A stretch of 5,423 bases of DNA from Acidimicrobiaceae bacterium. Its GTDB lineage: Bacteria > Actinomycetota > Acidimicrobiia > Acidimicrobiales > Microtrichaceae. Positions 1-5,194 of the stretch are shown here, in pieces. Numbering within the stretch: the first letter of the stretch is position 1; every line of letters begins with the position of its first letter. The position numbers and the translations under genes were made by a program. The stretch covers positions 1 through 5,423 of the forward strand of contig DORQ01000201.1 in NCBI GenBank assembly GCA_003514205.1. Direction: 5' to 3'. Below the pieces are notes generated by a model. It saw nothing but the letters and a program-made list of their open reading frames with translations, had not been told where the DNA came from and made no database searches.

Positions 1-1019
1 TGCCATCGGTTGATCGTCGTGTCGTACTGGATTCCCGGATCGGCACACTCCCAAGCGGCTGTTGCGATTTTGCGCATGAGGTCGCGGGCACGAACGACAC
101 GCACTGGCTCGCCCGTCGTGCGCGATACCAAGGGCCACTCAGAGTCTGCCGCAACTGCTGCCATGAACTCATCGCTCACTCGAACAGAGTTATTGGCGTT
201 CTGATATTGCACGCTGTAGGAATCAGCCCCGTCGAGATCCATGTCGAACCCAGCTTGGGCGAGTGCTCGAGCCTTTCGCTCCTCCCGCGATTTGCACTCA
301 ATAAACTCCTCAATGTCTGGGTGATCAACATCAAGAATGACCATTTTCGCTGCTCTGCGGGTCTTTCCGCCAGATTTGATCGTTCCCGCAGAGGCATCTG
401 CACCTCGCATGAAGCTCACTGGCCCAGAGGGAGTTCCGCCGCCCTTGAGTAGTTCGTCAGAGCCTCGAATAGCGCTCAAGTTGACTCCAGCGCCTGATCC
501 GCCCTTAAAGATGATGCCTTCCTCGCGATACCAATTCAGGATCGAATCAATTGAATCATCCACGCTCAGAATGAAACACGCCGAGGCCTGATTTGGAACA
601 CCAGGCACGCCAATGTTGAACCACACTGGGCTATTGAACGCAGCACGCTGAGTCACGAGAATCGTCTTCAGTTCACTTGAGAAGGTCTCGCGTTCGTGGT
701 CGTCGGTGAAGTAGCCGTCGCGGTCTCCCCACATCACAATTGTGTCGACAACACGGTCGATCACCTGCCGAAGCGAATGCTCCCGTTCGGGGCTACCCAA
801 GGGTCCTCGAAAGTACTTCTGAGCAACGATGTTCGACGCATTCACCGACCACGACAACGGGAACTCAACCCCAAGTTGTTCAAATGAGACAGACCCATCT
901 CGATAGTCCGTGATGCGAGCATCTCGGACTCCCCACTCGATCGTTTCGTAAGGGTCGACGCCTGGCGTTGAGAACTCGCGACGCAAGCCGACACCGAAGG
1001 GACGATCAGTCAAGGACAT
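1..1019 (-). CDS. nrdJ: Adenosylcobalamin-dependent (class II) ribonucleotide reductase, N-terminal part
   Basis: Class II reductases convert ribonucleotides to deoxyribonucleotides in the cytoplasm using adenosylcobalamin as radical source. Translating the minus strand from the ATG at 1019 gives 339 open codons to the window edge. Residues 1-100 resemble the class II N-terminal domain (TPGVDPYETIEWG, then SVNASNIVAQKYFRG). The catalytic barrel then begins with FNSPVWFN at 128-135, QASACFILS with the first redox cysteine Cys148, IFKGGSGAGVNLS at 170-182, GPVSFMRGADASAGTIKSGG at 199-218 and ADPGIQYDTTINRW at 326-339. These match actinobacterial NrdJ closely, as I remember it. I see no ATP-cone before the N-terminal domain. 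The start is supported by GGAG at 1027-1030, seven bases upstream. The radical cysteine and C-terminal cysteine pair lie outside the window. No frameshift is seen. Confidence 0.96.
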   Translation of the reverse strand, partial: MSLTDRPFGVGLRREFSTPGVDPYETIEWGVRDARITDYRDGSVSFEQLGVEFPLSWSVNASNIVAQKYFRGPLGSPEREHSLRQVIDRVVDTIVMWGDRDGYFTDDHERETFSSELKTILVTQRAAFNSPVWFNIGVPGVPNQASACFILSVDDSIDSILNWYREEGIIFKGGSGAGVNLSAIRGSDELLKGGGTPSGPVSFMRGADASAGTIKSGGKTRRAAKMVILDVDHPDIEEFIECKSREERKARALAQAGFDMDLDGADSYSVQYQNANNSVRVSDEFMAAVAADSEWPLVSRTTGEPVRVVRARDLMRKIATAAWECADPGIQYDTTINRW

Positions 1020-1054
1020 TTGCAAGCTCCAGTACACAGAATTGGGAACGGTTG

Positions 1055-1078
1055 GAGGCAAATACACACATCTGCCTC
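1055..1078 (-). promoter_or_regulatory. Hairpin in the nrdJ leader
   Basis: Read on the minus strand, GAGGCAGAT (1078-1070) pairs with ATTTGCCTC (1063-1055). This gives nine pairs including one G-U and a six-base GUGUGU loop. It ends 35 bases before the nrdJ ATG and 24 bases before the GGAG ribosome binding site, so it could affect ribosome access or mRNA stability. There is no U-tract after it, so it does not look like a standard terminator. The pairing is seen directly; the function is inferred. Confidence 0.4.
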
Positions 1079-1125
1079 GGAACTAACCCGTAGATACAAG
1101 GCTAGAAGGGTTTTCGACTTCGAAT

Positions 1126-1273
1126 GGACTGGGGCACAAGCAACCAGGCAGAGATACGCCCCGACAACGACGCCAGACCTGTGACGCCCCAGCCGTGCCG
1201 GATCTCCTAGACCAATGTTCCGCCTGCCAACTGTTGCGGAAGAGCCACCATCCGGTCGCGTACACCCCAGTCC
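1126..1273 (-). promoter_or_regulatory. Candidate leader RNA with two mutually exclusive helices upstream of nrdJ
   Basis: On the minus strand the segment at 1135-1126 (GCCCCAGTCC) can pair with either of two upstream segments. One is GGACTGGGG at 1273-1265, nine perfect pairs. The other is GGCTGGGGC at 1194-1186, nine pairs with one G-U. Both cannot form at once. A 4-bp inner helix (CAGG 1145-1148 with CCTG 1178-1181) could stack inside the shorter alternative. Such alternative pairing is typical of riboswitches and attenuators. It lies about 107 bases before the nrdJ start, in the sense orientation for nrdJ. I cannot assign it to a known RNA family, and chance pairing in a GC-rich region is possible. 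Confidence 0.28.
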
Positions 1274-1490
1274 GTTTCTGCACTCTAGGGAACTTGGCCT
1301 GTGAGACAAAAGTGGACGCGACTGTGAATATCGCCCGAGTTCTCCACAACAGTCTGCGATCACCGAAGCAAGAATCACCAACGGTACCTGCCCGACTACG
1401 CAGAGTAGGCGAATCGCCCGGCTTGAGGGTGTGCCCAGTGCAATCCCAGCGCATCTCAGTAACTTCCGTGTGTCCACAGCTTGGGAATAG

Positions 1491-1530
1491 TCAGGGGATA
1501 ACCTGACCCGGGACGATCGAGAACTTCTCG
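1491..1530. promoter_or_regulatory. Two adjacent dyads upstream of the reductase gene
   Basis: TCAGG-ggataa-CCTGA at 1491-1506 is a 5-bp dyad. CGAGAA-c-TTCTCG at 1518-1530 is a perfect 6-bp dyad around a single base, too tight to fold as a hairpin and so more like a protein-binding site. The second ends 23 bases before the GTG start at 1554. They may be operators for the reductase gene. No matching regulator is recognised, and neither is an SOS box. Confidence 0.3.
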
Positions 1531-1553
1531 GCCCAGTCTCAATCGGAGTTGCA

Positions 1554-2291
1554 GTGAAGACAAACCAGACATTCAAGGTCATCAACCTCACCGACTTGTC
1601 AGAGATTCCCGAGATTGCGGGATCCGAGATCCGCGAGCCCACTGCAGAACGCCCGTGGATCTTCACAAACATGGTGTCTACCTTGGATGGAGCCGCAGTA
1701 ATCGACGGAACCAGCGGTGCCATGAGCAGCCCAACCGATCGCATGATGTTCCGTTCGCTTCGCGCACAGGCTGATGTCATCCTGGTCGGCGCGGGCACCG
1801 CACGAGCTGAGCAATACCGCCTTCCGCGTGAGCCGTCCGCTGAACTCGCTGCCCAACGGGAAGCTCGATCGCAGGACCCAGAGATAGCTCTGATGGTCGT
1901 CAGCCGCTCGTCAGATACGTTTGGAATCCCAGCAGCAGCCGAGGCGCTTGAGAGCTCTCGGAAGCAACTTCGTTGTGGCGTGCCGAGATTCTCCATTGCC
2001 TCACCTGGATCCGAGGGCTTCATCATCCTCCTGCAGAAGCTCCGCACCTGCGGCGTGAGAAGCGTTCTTTGCGAAGGCGGCCCGAACCTGCTTGGCCAAT
2101 TGAGCGAACAGGACCTCGTCGATGAGTGGAACTTCTCCATGGCACCAAGCATTGCCGGAGGTGCGGAGTCTCGTCCGGTGAGAAGTTCGCTGCCCCACCA
2201 TCGCCAGGTCAAGCTCTCCAGACTGGCGATTGGCCCGGAGGGGACCGTTCTTGGAAGATATCTCACGCAAAGCCCTAACACCCCCGGCTGA
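1554..2291 (+). CDS. Pyrimidine reductase family protein (RibD C-terminal domain, Rv2671-like)
   Basis: This 245-residue protein is a stand-alone member of the RibD C-terminal / dihydrofolate-reductase-like fold, an NADPH-dependent reductase acting in the cytoplasm. Visible motifs are RPWIFTNMVSTLDGAA at 33-48, LRAQADVILVGAGTARAE at 69-86 (nucleotide-binding region), VLCEGGPNLLGQL at 171-183 and DEWNFSMAPSIAGG at 190-203. The RibD deaminase domain is absent. The order of motifs is that of mycobacterial Rv2671, reported to work as a dihydrofolate reductase analogue. The substrate here (riboflavin intermediate, dihydrofolate or other) cannot be read from sequence. The start is GTG, chosen because GGAG at 1545-1548 lies five bases upstream. 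It runs convergent to the LysM gene, with a 3-bp gap between stop codons. Confidence 0.88.
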   Translation: MKTNQTFKVINLTDLSEIPEIAGSEIREPTAERPWIFTNMVSTLDGAAVIDGTSGAMSSPTDRMMFRSLRAQADVILVGAGTARAEQYRLPREPSAELAAQREARSQDPEIALMVVSRSSDTFGIPAAAEALESSRKQLRCGVPRFSIASPGSEGFIILLQKLRTCGVRSVLCEGGPNLLGQLSEQDLVDEWNFSMAPSIAGGAESRPVRSSLPHHRQVKLSRLAIGPEGTVLGRYLTQSPNTPG

Positions 2292-2308
2292 TCATCAGGA
2301 ATGGGCTT
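2270..2308. terminator. Possible weak bidirectional terminator at the convergent stops
   Basis: AAGCCC at 2270-2275 is matched by GGGCTT at 2303-2308 around a 27-base loop. Within the loop, CTGAT-c-ATCAG (2288-2298) is a perfect dyad containing both stop codons, TGA at 2289-2291 on plus and TGA read at 2297-2295 on minus. There is no T-tract on either side, so termination here is a guess from position between convergent genes. Confidence 0.28.
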
Positions 2309-2759
2309 CGGCGAGAAGATCTGCTGGAATCTTCAGCTCCTGACCCGCCATCAGATTCGAGCCACCATTTGCCTCACTGAGTCGCGCAACTACCTCGCGG
2401 GTATCAATATCGAGGTTCATCCTGGTCGCCACGGTCCACAGAGTGTCGCCGTACCTCACCTGATAGGTGGAACTTGAAGCCAACTCGACTCGATCAGTCC
2501 CTACCTTGCTCTCGCTCCGACCGGCTGAGGACGAAACGCCGCCCCGCAGAAGCACCAGAACGAGCGCCAGAAGCAGCCCCACAACGATCCCGACGAGAAT
2601 CCGTCGACGAAGGTACACCTTCTCCATTTGCGAAGCGCGACCTGGGTTTGAGGCGGCCGAGGATGAACTCGGCCGCGCCTCTCGGACGAGCGAGAGGTGC
2701 GCCGGACGATCTTGTTTCGAGGCCAGGTATGTGGTTGGTGGGTTGAAGTGAACTGCCAT
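2295..2759 (-). CDS. LysM-domain membrane protein, probable SOS-induced cell division inhibitor (DivS/Rv2719c-like)
   Basis: The 154-residue product has a polar, Ser-rich N-terminal segment (1-50), RRR at 51-53 before one hydrophobic helix (about 54-71, ILVGIVVGLLLALVLVLL), a short linker, and a LysM domain at about 99-145 (YQVRYGDTLWTVATRM ... LMAGQELKIP). The likely topology is cytoplasmic N-terminus with LysM outside the membrane, near peptidoglycan. Small TM-LysM proteins divergent from lexA include B. subtilis YneA, C. glutamicum DivS and M. tuberculosis Rv2719c; the first two suppress division during SOS. I chose the ATG at 2759 because GAGAAG lies nine bases upstream. The frame stays open to 2948, but that stretch runs through the LexA boxes. 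The role is inferred from architecture and position, with LexA boxes in its promoter. Confidence 0.85.
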   Translation of the reverse strand: MAVHFNPPTTYLASKQDRPAHLSLVREARPSSSSAASNPGRASQMEKVYLRRRILVGIVVGLLLALVLVLLRGGVSSSAGRSESKVGTDRVELASSSTYQVRYGDTLWTVATRMNLDIDTREVVARLSEANGGSNLMAGQELKIPADLLAEAHS

Positions 2760-2807
2760 GTCGACCATCTTCTCTGAGACCACTGACACTGAAGCCGAGC
2801 AGTCGTC

Positions 2808-2821
2808 CGAACAACTGTTCG
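2808..2821. promoter_or_regulatory. SOS box 1 (LexA operator)
   Basis: CGAAC-AACT-GTTCG is a perfect palindromic match to the Gram-positive/actinobacterial LexA site. It covers the predicted transcription start of the LysM gene, a position where bound LexA would block initiation. Confidence 0.92.
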
Positions 2822-2823
2822 CT

Positions 2824-2852
2824 AGTACACACGAACAATTGTTCGCTGTCAA
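2824..2852 (-). promoter_or_regulatory. Predicted promoter of the LysM/division-inhibitor gene
   Basis: On the minus strand a perfect -35 TTGACA (2852-2847) is followed, after exactly 17 bases, by TGTACT (2829-2824), a 4/6 match to TATAAT. The spacer is almost wholly filled by SOS box 2. Transcription would start near 2817, inside SOS box 1, leaving a leader of roughly 58 bases before the ATG at 2759. Confidence 0.65.
2832..2845. promoter_or_regulatory. SOS box 2 (LexA operator)
   Basis: CGAAC-AATT-GTTCG is a perfect 14-bp palindrome, including its centre. It lies 24 bp from box 1 and inside the -35/-10 spacer of the predicted minus-strand promoter, so LexA and RNA polymerase could not bind together. 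Confidence 0.93.
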
Positions 2853-2855
2853 GGT

Positions 2856-2869
2856 CGAACATCTGTTTC
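2856..2869. promoter_or_regulatory. SOS box 3 (degenerate LexA operator)
   Basis: CGAAC-ATCT-GTTTC keeps one perfect half-site and has one change in the core of the other (GTTT for GTTC). It is again 24 bp from its neighbour. It would overlap the -35 region of the candidate lexA promoter. Confidence 0.65.
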
Positions 2870-2878
2870 TTTCTGTGG

Positions 2879-2884
2879 TACACT
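2879..2884 (+). promoter_or_regulatory. lexA: Candidate -10 of the lexA promoter
   Basis: TACACT lies between SOS boxes 3 and 4 and matches TATAAT at four positions. The best -35 at 17-18 bp spacing (around 2855-2861) is poor and overlaps box 3, so the placement rests mainly on its position between operators. Transcription would start near 2890, within box 4. Confidence 0.4.
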
Positions 2885-2885
2885 C

Positions 2886-2899
2886 TGAACGCCTGTTCG
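2886..2899. promoter_or_regulatory. SOS box 4 (LexA operator)
   Basis: TGAAC-GCCT-GTTCG contains the full GAAC-N4-GTTC core. Its right half overlaps a further GAAC half-site at 2899-2902. It is 30 bp from box 3 and just downstream of the candidate lexA -10, a typical place for autorepression. Confidence 0.88.
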
Positions 2900-2960
2900 A
2901 ACTAGCTACAACTCGCCTCAGGCAGCAAGCACGTAGGACAGCCGCCACAGAAGGGCCACT

Positions 2961-3653
2961 ATGACTTCCTCAACACCATCACTTCCAGAACGGGCACGAA
3001 CCTCGCTCAGCCATCACGGTGGCGAGCCCGAGCCACTCACAGGGCGTCAGCGAGACGTACTGAACTTCATCGAGACGACCGTGAGTGAGCGTGGGTATCC
3101 ACCCTCGGTCCGGGAGATCTGCACTGCTGTTGGGCTGGCCTCACCGTCTACAGTTCATTCGCATCTCAAGAGTCTTCAGCGAATGGGATACCTTCGACGA
3201 GACGCAACTAAGCCACGAGCAATAGAGGTTCGGTTCGACCCGAACTCGGGAGCAACTGGTGACCGTGCGGCGGTGAAACACGTCCCATTGGTCGGCGATG
3301 TCGCCGCTGGAACTGGGGTCATCGCCACAGAGAATGTCGAAGAACTCATGCCGCTCCCCGCAGCGTTCACCGGCGACGGCGAACTCTTCATGCTGAGAGT
3401 ACGGGGTGAATCGATGATTAATGCTGGCATCCACAGCGGCGACTACGTAGTCGTTCGTCGCCAACCAACCGCACAGAACGGGGAAATCGTTGTGATTGGA
3501 ATTCCCGGAGAGGAAGCGACAGTGAAGACCTTCTCCAAAGACGGGAACAAGATCACGCTGACTGCGGCGAATCCTGAGTTTGACCCAATGGTCTTTGGCG
3601 CAGATGAAGTCGACCTATTCGGCAAAGTGGTCACGGTACTTCGGGCGCTCTAG
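2961..3653 (+). CDS. lexA: LexA repressor, SOS regulator and self-cleaving protease
   Basis: LexA binds SOS boxes as a dimer and, when RecA filaments form on damaged DNA, cuts itself and releases its regulon. The 230-residue product has a winged-helix domain at about 26-90 (LTGRQRDVLNFI, GYPPSVREICTAVGLASPST, VHSHLKSLQRMGYLRRD) and an S24 peptidase domain at about 108-230. The cleavage site is Ala116-Gly117 in VGDVAAG, the nucleophile is Ser151 in RGESM, and the general base is Lys189 in EATVKTF. All parts needed for cleavage are intact. A 25-residue N-terminal tail precedes the DNA-binding domain. AGAAGGG at 2949-2955 supports the ATG start. The four operators upstream indicate autoregulation and co-control with the divergent LysM gene. 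Confidence 0.98.
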   Translation: MTSSTPSLPERARTSLSHHGGEPEPLTGRQRDVLNFIETTVSERGYPPSVREICTAVGLASPSTVHSHLKSLQRMGYLRRDATKPRAIEVRFDPNSGATGDRAAVKHVPLVGDVAAGTGVIATENVEELMPLPAAFTGDGELFMLRVRGESMINAGIHSGDYVVVRRQPTAQNGEIVVIGIPGEEATVKTFSKDGNKITLTAANPEFDPMVFGADEVDLFGKVVTVLRAL

Positions 3654-3667
3654 TACCCAACGCCCGT

Positions 3668-3689
3668 GGTCGATGCCAGAGCGTCGACC
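3668..3689. repeat. Short inverted repeat after lexA
   Basis: GGTCGA at 3668-3673 pairs with TCGACC at 3684-3689 around a 10-base loop. It begins 15 bases after the lexA stop codon and precedes the stronger hairpin at 3704-3745. It may be an accessory terminator or a 3' mRNA-protecting stem. Confidence 0.4.
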
Positions 3690-3703
3690 TCCGAGCTAGG
3701 TTG

Positions 3704-3745
3704 AATCGCAGTTGCCCGGTCAATGCCGATCGGGCAACTGCGATT
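3704..3745. terminator. Strong bidirectional hairpin between convergent lexA and dapD
   Basis: AATCGCAGTTGCCCG (3704-3718) and CGGGCAACTGCGATT (3731-3745) form a perfect 15-bp stem. It extends inward by three more pairs, one of them G-U, leaving a 6-base loop. It lies 50 bases after the lexA stop and 16 bases beyond the dapD stop. Neither side has a T-tract, which is common for actinobacterial terminators. Its position and strength support termination in both directions. Confidence 0.82.
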
Positions 3746-3761
3746 GGAACGTCTTCAAGAG

Positions 3762-4913
3762 CTAGTCGTTCGCGTGGAGCGACTCATTGAGCCCCTCGCT
3801 CCAGGCATTTCCTCTAGCGATCATCTCTACTGTCCCCGTTTGGGAATTGCGGCGGAACAACATGTCGGAACGACCGGAGAGTTCGGCCGCCTTTCGAACA
3901 GATCGGTCGGGCAACGTAACTCGAGTACCGCCGGTGATGTAGAGGCCGGCCTCAACGATGCAGTTGTCGCCAAGGGATATGCCAAGGCCGCTGTTGGCGC
4001 CGAGCAAACAGCCCTGCCCCACGGAGATCACCTCTTTCCCGCCTCCCGACAAGGTGCCCATGATGGACGCCGACCCGCCAAGATCAGTGTTGGCGCCCAC
4101 CACCACCCCTGCGGAGATTCGGCCCTCCACCATTGCTGTGCCCAAAGTTCCAGCATTGAAGTTCACGAATCCTTCATGCATGACCGTGGTGCCCTCGGCC
4201 AGATGCGCACCCAATCGAACGCGAGACGCGTCAGCGACTCGAACTCCGGATGGCACGACGTAGTCCAACATCGGTGGGAACTTGTCGAGAGATCGAACTG
4301 AAATCTGCTCTCCCCGAGCAATGAGACGCGCTTGAACGGCCGGGAATGACTCAGGATCTGCAGGACCTCGATCAGTCCAGACCACGTTGTTGAGCAGACC
4401 AAACTGGCCTTCGAGGCTGCAACCGTGGGGCGCGACTCTCCGGGTGGAAAGCAGGTGGAGGCGTAGGTACACCTCTACGACATCGCGCGGAGGTGCCTGC
4501 AGATCAGCAATCGTGCAAAGAACCGGCACCCGCACTGTCCCAAGGGGAGATGCCTGCGTCGGGTCAATCGAGGCCAACACGGGGAGTAGTTCCGCATTTG
4601 GGTGAGAGCCCCCATCTGAGGTGACAGGCGCCAGCTTCTCCATCGCAGTTGCCAGAACTGATCGCTCAACAACTACTGATGAATCATCCTCATATCCGCC
4701 AAGGTGCTGCAGCATTGCTACGAAGCCGAGATTCTCATCTCGGTTTGTCGACGGAAACCGCACGTCCAGCACTTTGCAGTGCTGCAGATCGATGGGCTCA
4801 GTGCCAGGGTCAACCAGCGTGGCGAATCCGAGTCCGAACGCAGCCGGTGCTGTCCAGTCGGGACGCGCCAGCAACTCAGCAATTTCTTCTCGAACTTGGT
4901 CAACGGAACTCAT
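3762..4913 (-). CDS. dapD: 2,3,4,5-Tetrahydropyridine-2,6-dicarboxylate N-succinyltransferase
   Basis: DapD transfers succinate from succinyl-CoA to tetrahydrodipicolinate, a cytoplasmic step in making meso-diaminopimelate for peptidoglycan and lysine. The 383-residue product matches the actinobacterial type (M. tuberculosis Rv1201c). It shows [17 protein letters not shown] at 148-164, [20 protein letters not shown] at 210-229, [14 protein letters not shown] at 245-258 with the probable catalytic Glu247, and a left-handed beta-helix of hexapeptide repeats with [11 protein letters not shown] at 263-273, [10 protein letters not shown] at 283-292 and [17 protein letters not shown] at 302-318. 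A C-terminal LLFRRNS-like segment and NESLHAND end match the family. It is longer than the roughly 317-residue mycobacterial enzyme, mostly in the N-terminal half. GAGAGG at 4920-4925 supports the ATG at 4913. It stands alone, convergent with lexA. Confidence 0.96.
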   Translation of the reverse strand: MSSVDQVREEIAELLARPDWTAPAAFGLGFATLVDPGTEPIDLQHCKVLDVRFPSTNRDENLGFVAMLQHLGGYEDDSSVVVERSVLATAMEKLAPVTSDGGSHPNAELLPVLASIDPTQASPLGTVRVPVLCTIADLQAPPRDVVEVYLRLHLLSTRRVAPHGCSLEGQFGLLNNVVWTDRGPADPESFPAVQARLIARGEQISVRSLDKFPPMLDYVVPSGVRVADASRVRLGAHLAEGTTVMHEGFVNFNAGTLGTAMVEGRISAGVVVGANTDLGGSASIMGTLSGGGKEVISVGQGCLLGANSGLGISLGDNCIVEAGLYITGGTRVTLPDRSVRKAAELSGRSDMLFRRNSQTGTVEMIARGNAWSEGLNESLHAND

Positions 4914-4957
4914 GATTGCCCTCTCAGCCCTTTGCGATTGACTACACGATCAGTGCC

Positions 4958-4985
4958 ATCGAGCACCCATGACCTGATGCTCGAT
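4958..4985. repeat. Inverted repeat in the dapD leader
   Basis: ATCGAGCA at 4958-4965 and TGCTCGAT at 4978-4985 form a perfect 8-bp inverted repeat with a 12-base spacer. It ends 44 bases upstream of the dapD ATG. It could be a leader hairpin or a regulator binding site. I do not recognise it as a lysine riboswitch element. Confidence 0.4.
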
Positions 4986-5144
4986 TCGTTTGTGAGGCAC
5001 AGCTGGCCACATTCTATGAAACTGGAAGTGGGTGCTCGTTCAGCGCCGCGCGCTCTGTTGCTGCGCCGCTCGACTTGGCAGCGTGATCGCAGGCACGGCA
5101 ACAGCAAACTCAATCAAAGCTCAAGCCCTGTGGCGCTATATCAC

Positions 5145-5193
5145 TCGAACACTCCGCAGCGGACGCGGTGTCAGCGTCAAGTGGAGTGTTCGA
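5145..5193 (-). terminator. Terminator-like hairpin after the Pro-rich gene
   Basis: TCGAACACTCC at 5145-5155 and GGAGTGTTCGA at 5183-5193 form a perfect 11-bp stem. Inside the 27-base loop, GACGC (5162-5166) pairs with GCGTC (5174-5178), so a compound hairpin can form. It begins one base beyond the TAG of the upstream gene on the minus strand. There is no U-tract. Confidence 0.65.
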
Positions 5194-5194
5194 C

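Larger units (their letters stand above)
1020..1553. other. Long intergenic region between nrdJ and the divergent reductase gene
   Basis: No reading frame here looks like a real protein on either strand; the open frames lack recognisable motifs and are rich in unusual Trp, Cys and Ser. It must hold the promoters of two divergent genes. Visible structure includes a 9-bp hairpin near nrdJ (1055-1078), competing helices at 1126-1273, a TTCCGC/GCGGAA inverted repeat (1218-1223 with 1236-1241), and two dyads before the reductase gene (1491-1506 and 1518-1530). I could not find clear sigma-70-like promoters, tRNA, tmRNA or RNase P RNA signatures. At 534 bp it is unusually long for a compact bacterial chromosome, so a structured leader or small RNA is possible. 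Confidence 0.7.
4914..5194 (-). other. Intergenic region upstream of dapD
   Basis: These 281 bp separate the end of the Pro-rich gene from dapD, both on the minus strand. They hold the dapD ribosome binding site, an inverted repeat at 4958-4985 and the terminator-like hairpin at 5145-5193. The best -10 on the minus strand is TAGAAT (5016-5011), but no good -35 lies at the right distance. I see no gene here. Confidence 0.6.

Noticed and set aside
10..887. Several plus-strand open frames at the left end
   Set aside because: All are antisense to nrdJ, whose minus-strand frame is unbroken and strongly conserved.
1205..1400. Cobalamin-riboswitch-like fragments: CCGCAACAGT and CTAGGAGATCCGGC on minus; AGGGAA, CGCGACTGTGA and GTACCTGCC on plus
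   Set aside because: Pieces resemble the B12 box elements on both strands, but neither strand has the full set with the P1 closing helix and correct spacing. Repression by B12 would also make little sense for a B12-dependent enzyme. An Infernal search with RF00174 would settle it.
1083..1454. Minus-strand open frame beginning MRWDC, considered as a decayed nrdR
   Set aside because: The start faintly recalls NrdR, but there is no zinc-ribbon cysteine pattern, no RRRR segment and no ATP-cone in any frame.
1010..2281. 423-codon open frame on the minus strand
   Set aside because: It is the antisense of the reductase gene plus the non-coding region. The product is rich in Ser, Arg and Cys, has no domain and overlaps the nrdJ start.
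2760..2948. Longer N-terminus for the LysM protein, starting at 2948
   Set aside because: It would translate through all four LexA operators and the predicted promoter, giving Cys/Arg-rich sequence with no family resemblance. The ATG at 2759 has a better ribosome binding site.
2758..2964. Plus-strand open frame with an EQLFA-like motif repeated about every eight codons
   Set aside because: The repeats are the translated 24-bp-spaced LexA boxes. The frame has no ribosome binding site and overlaps the lexA start.
3723..4301. Plus-strand open frames within dapD
   Set aside because: They are shadows of dapD, which is conserved along its whole length on the minus strand.
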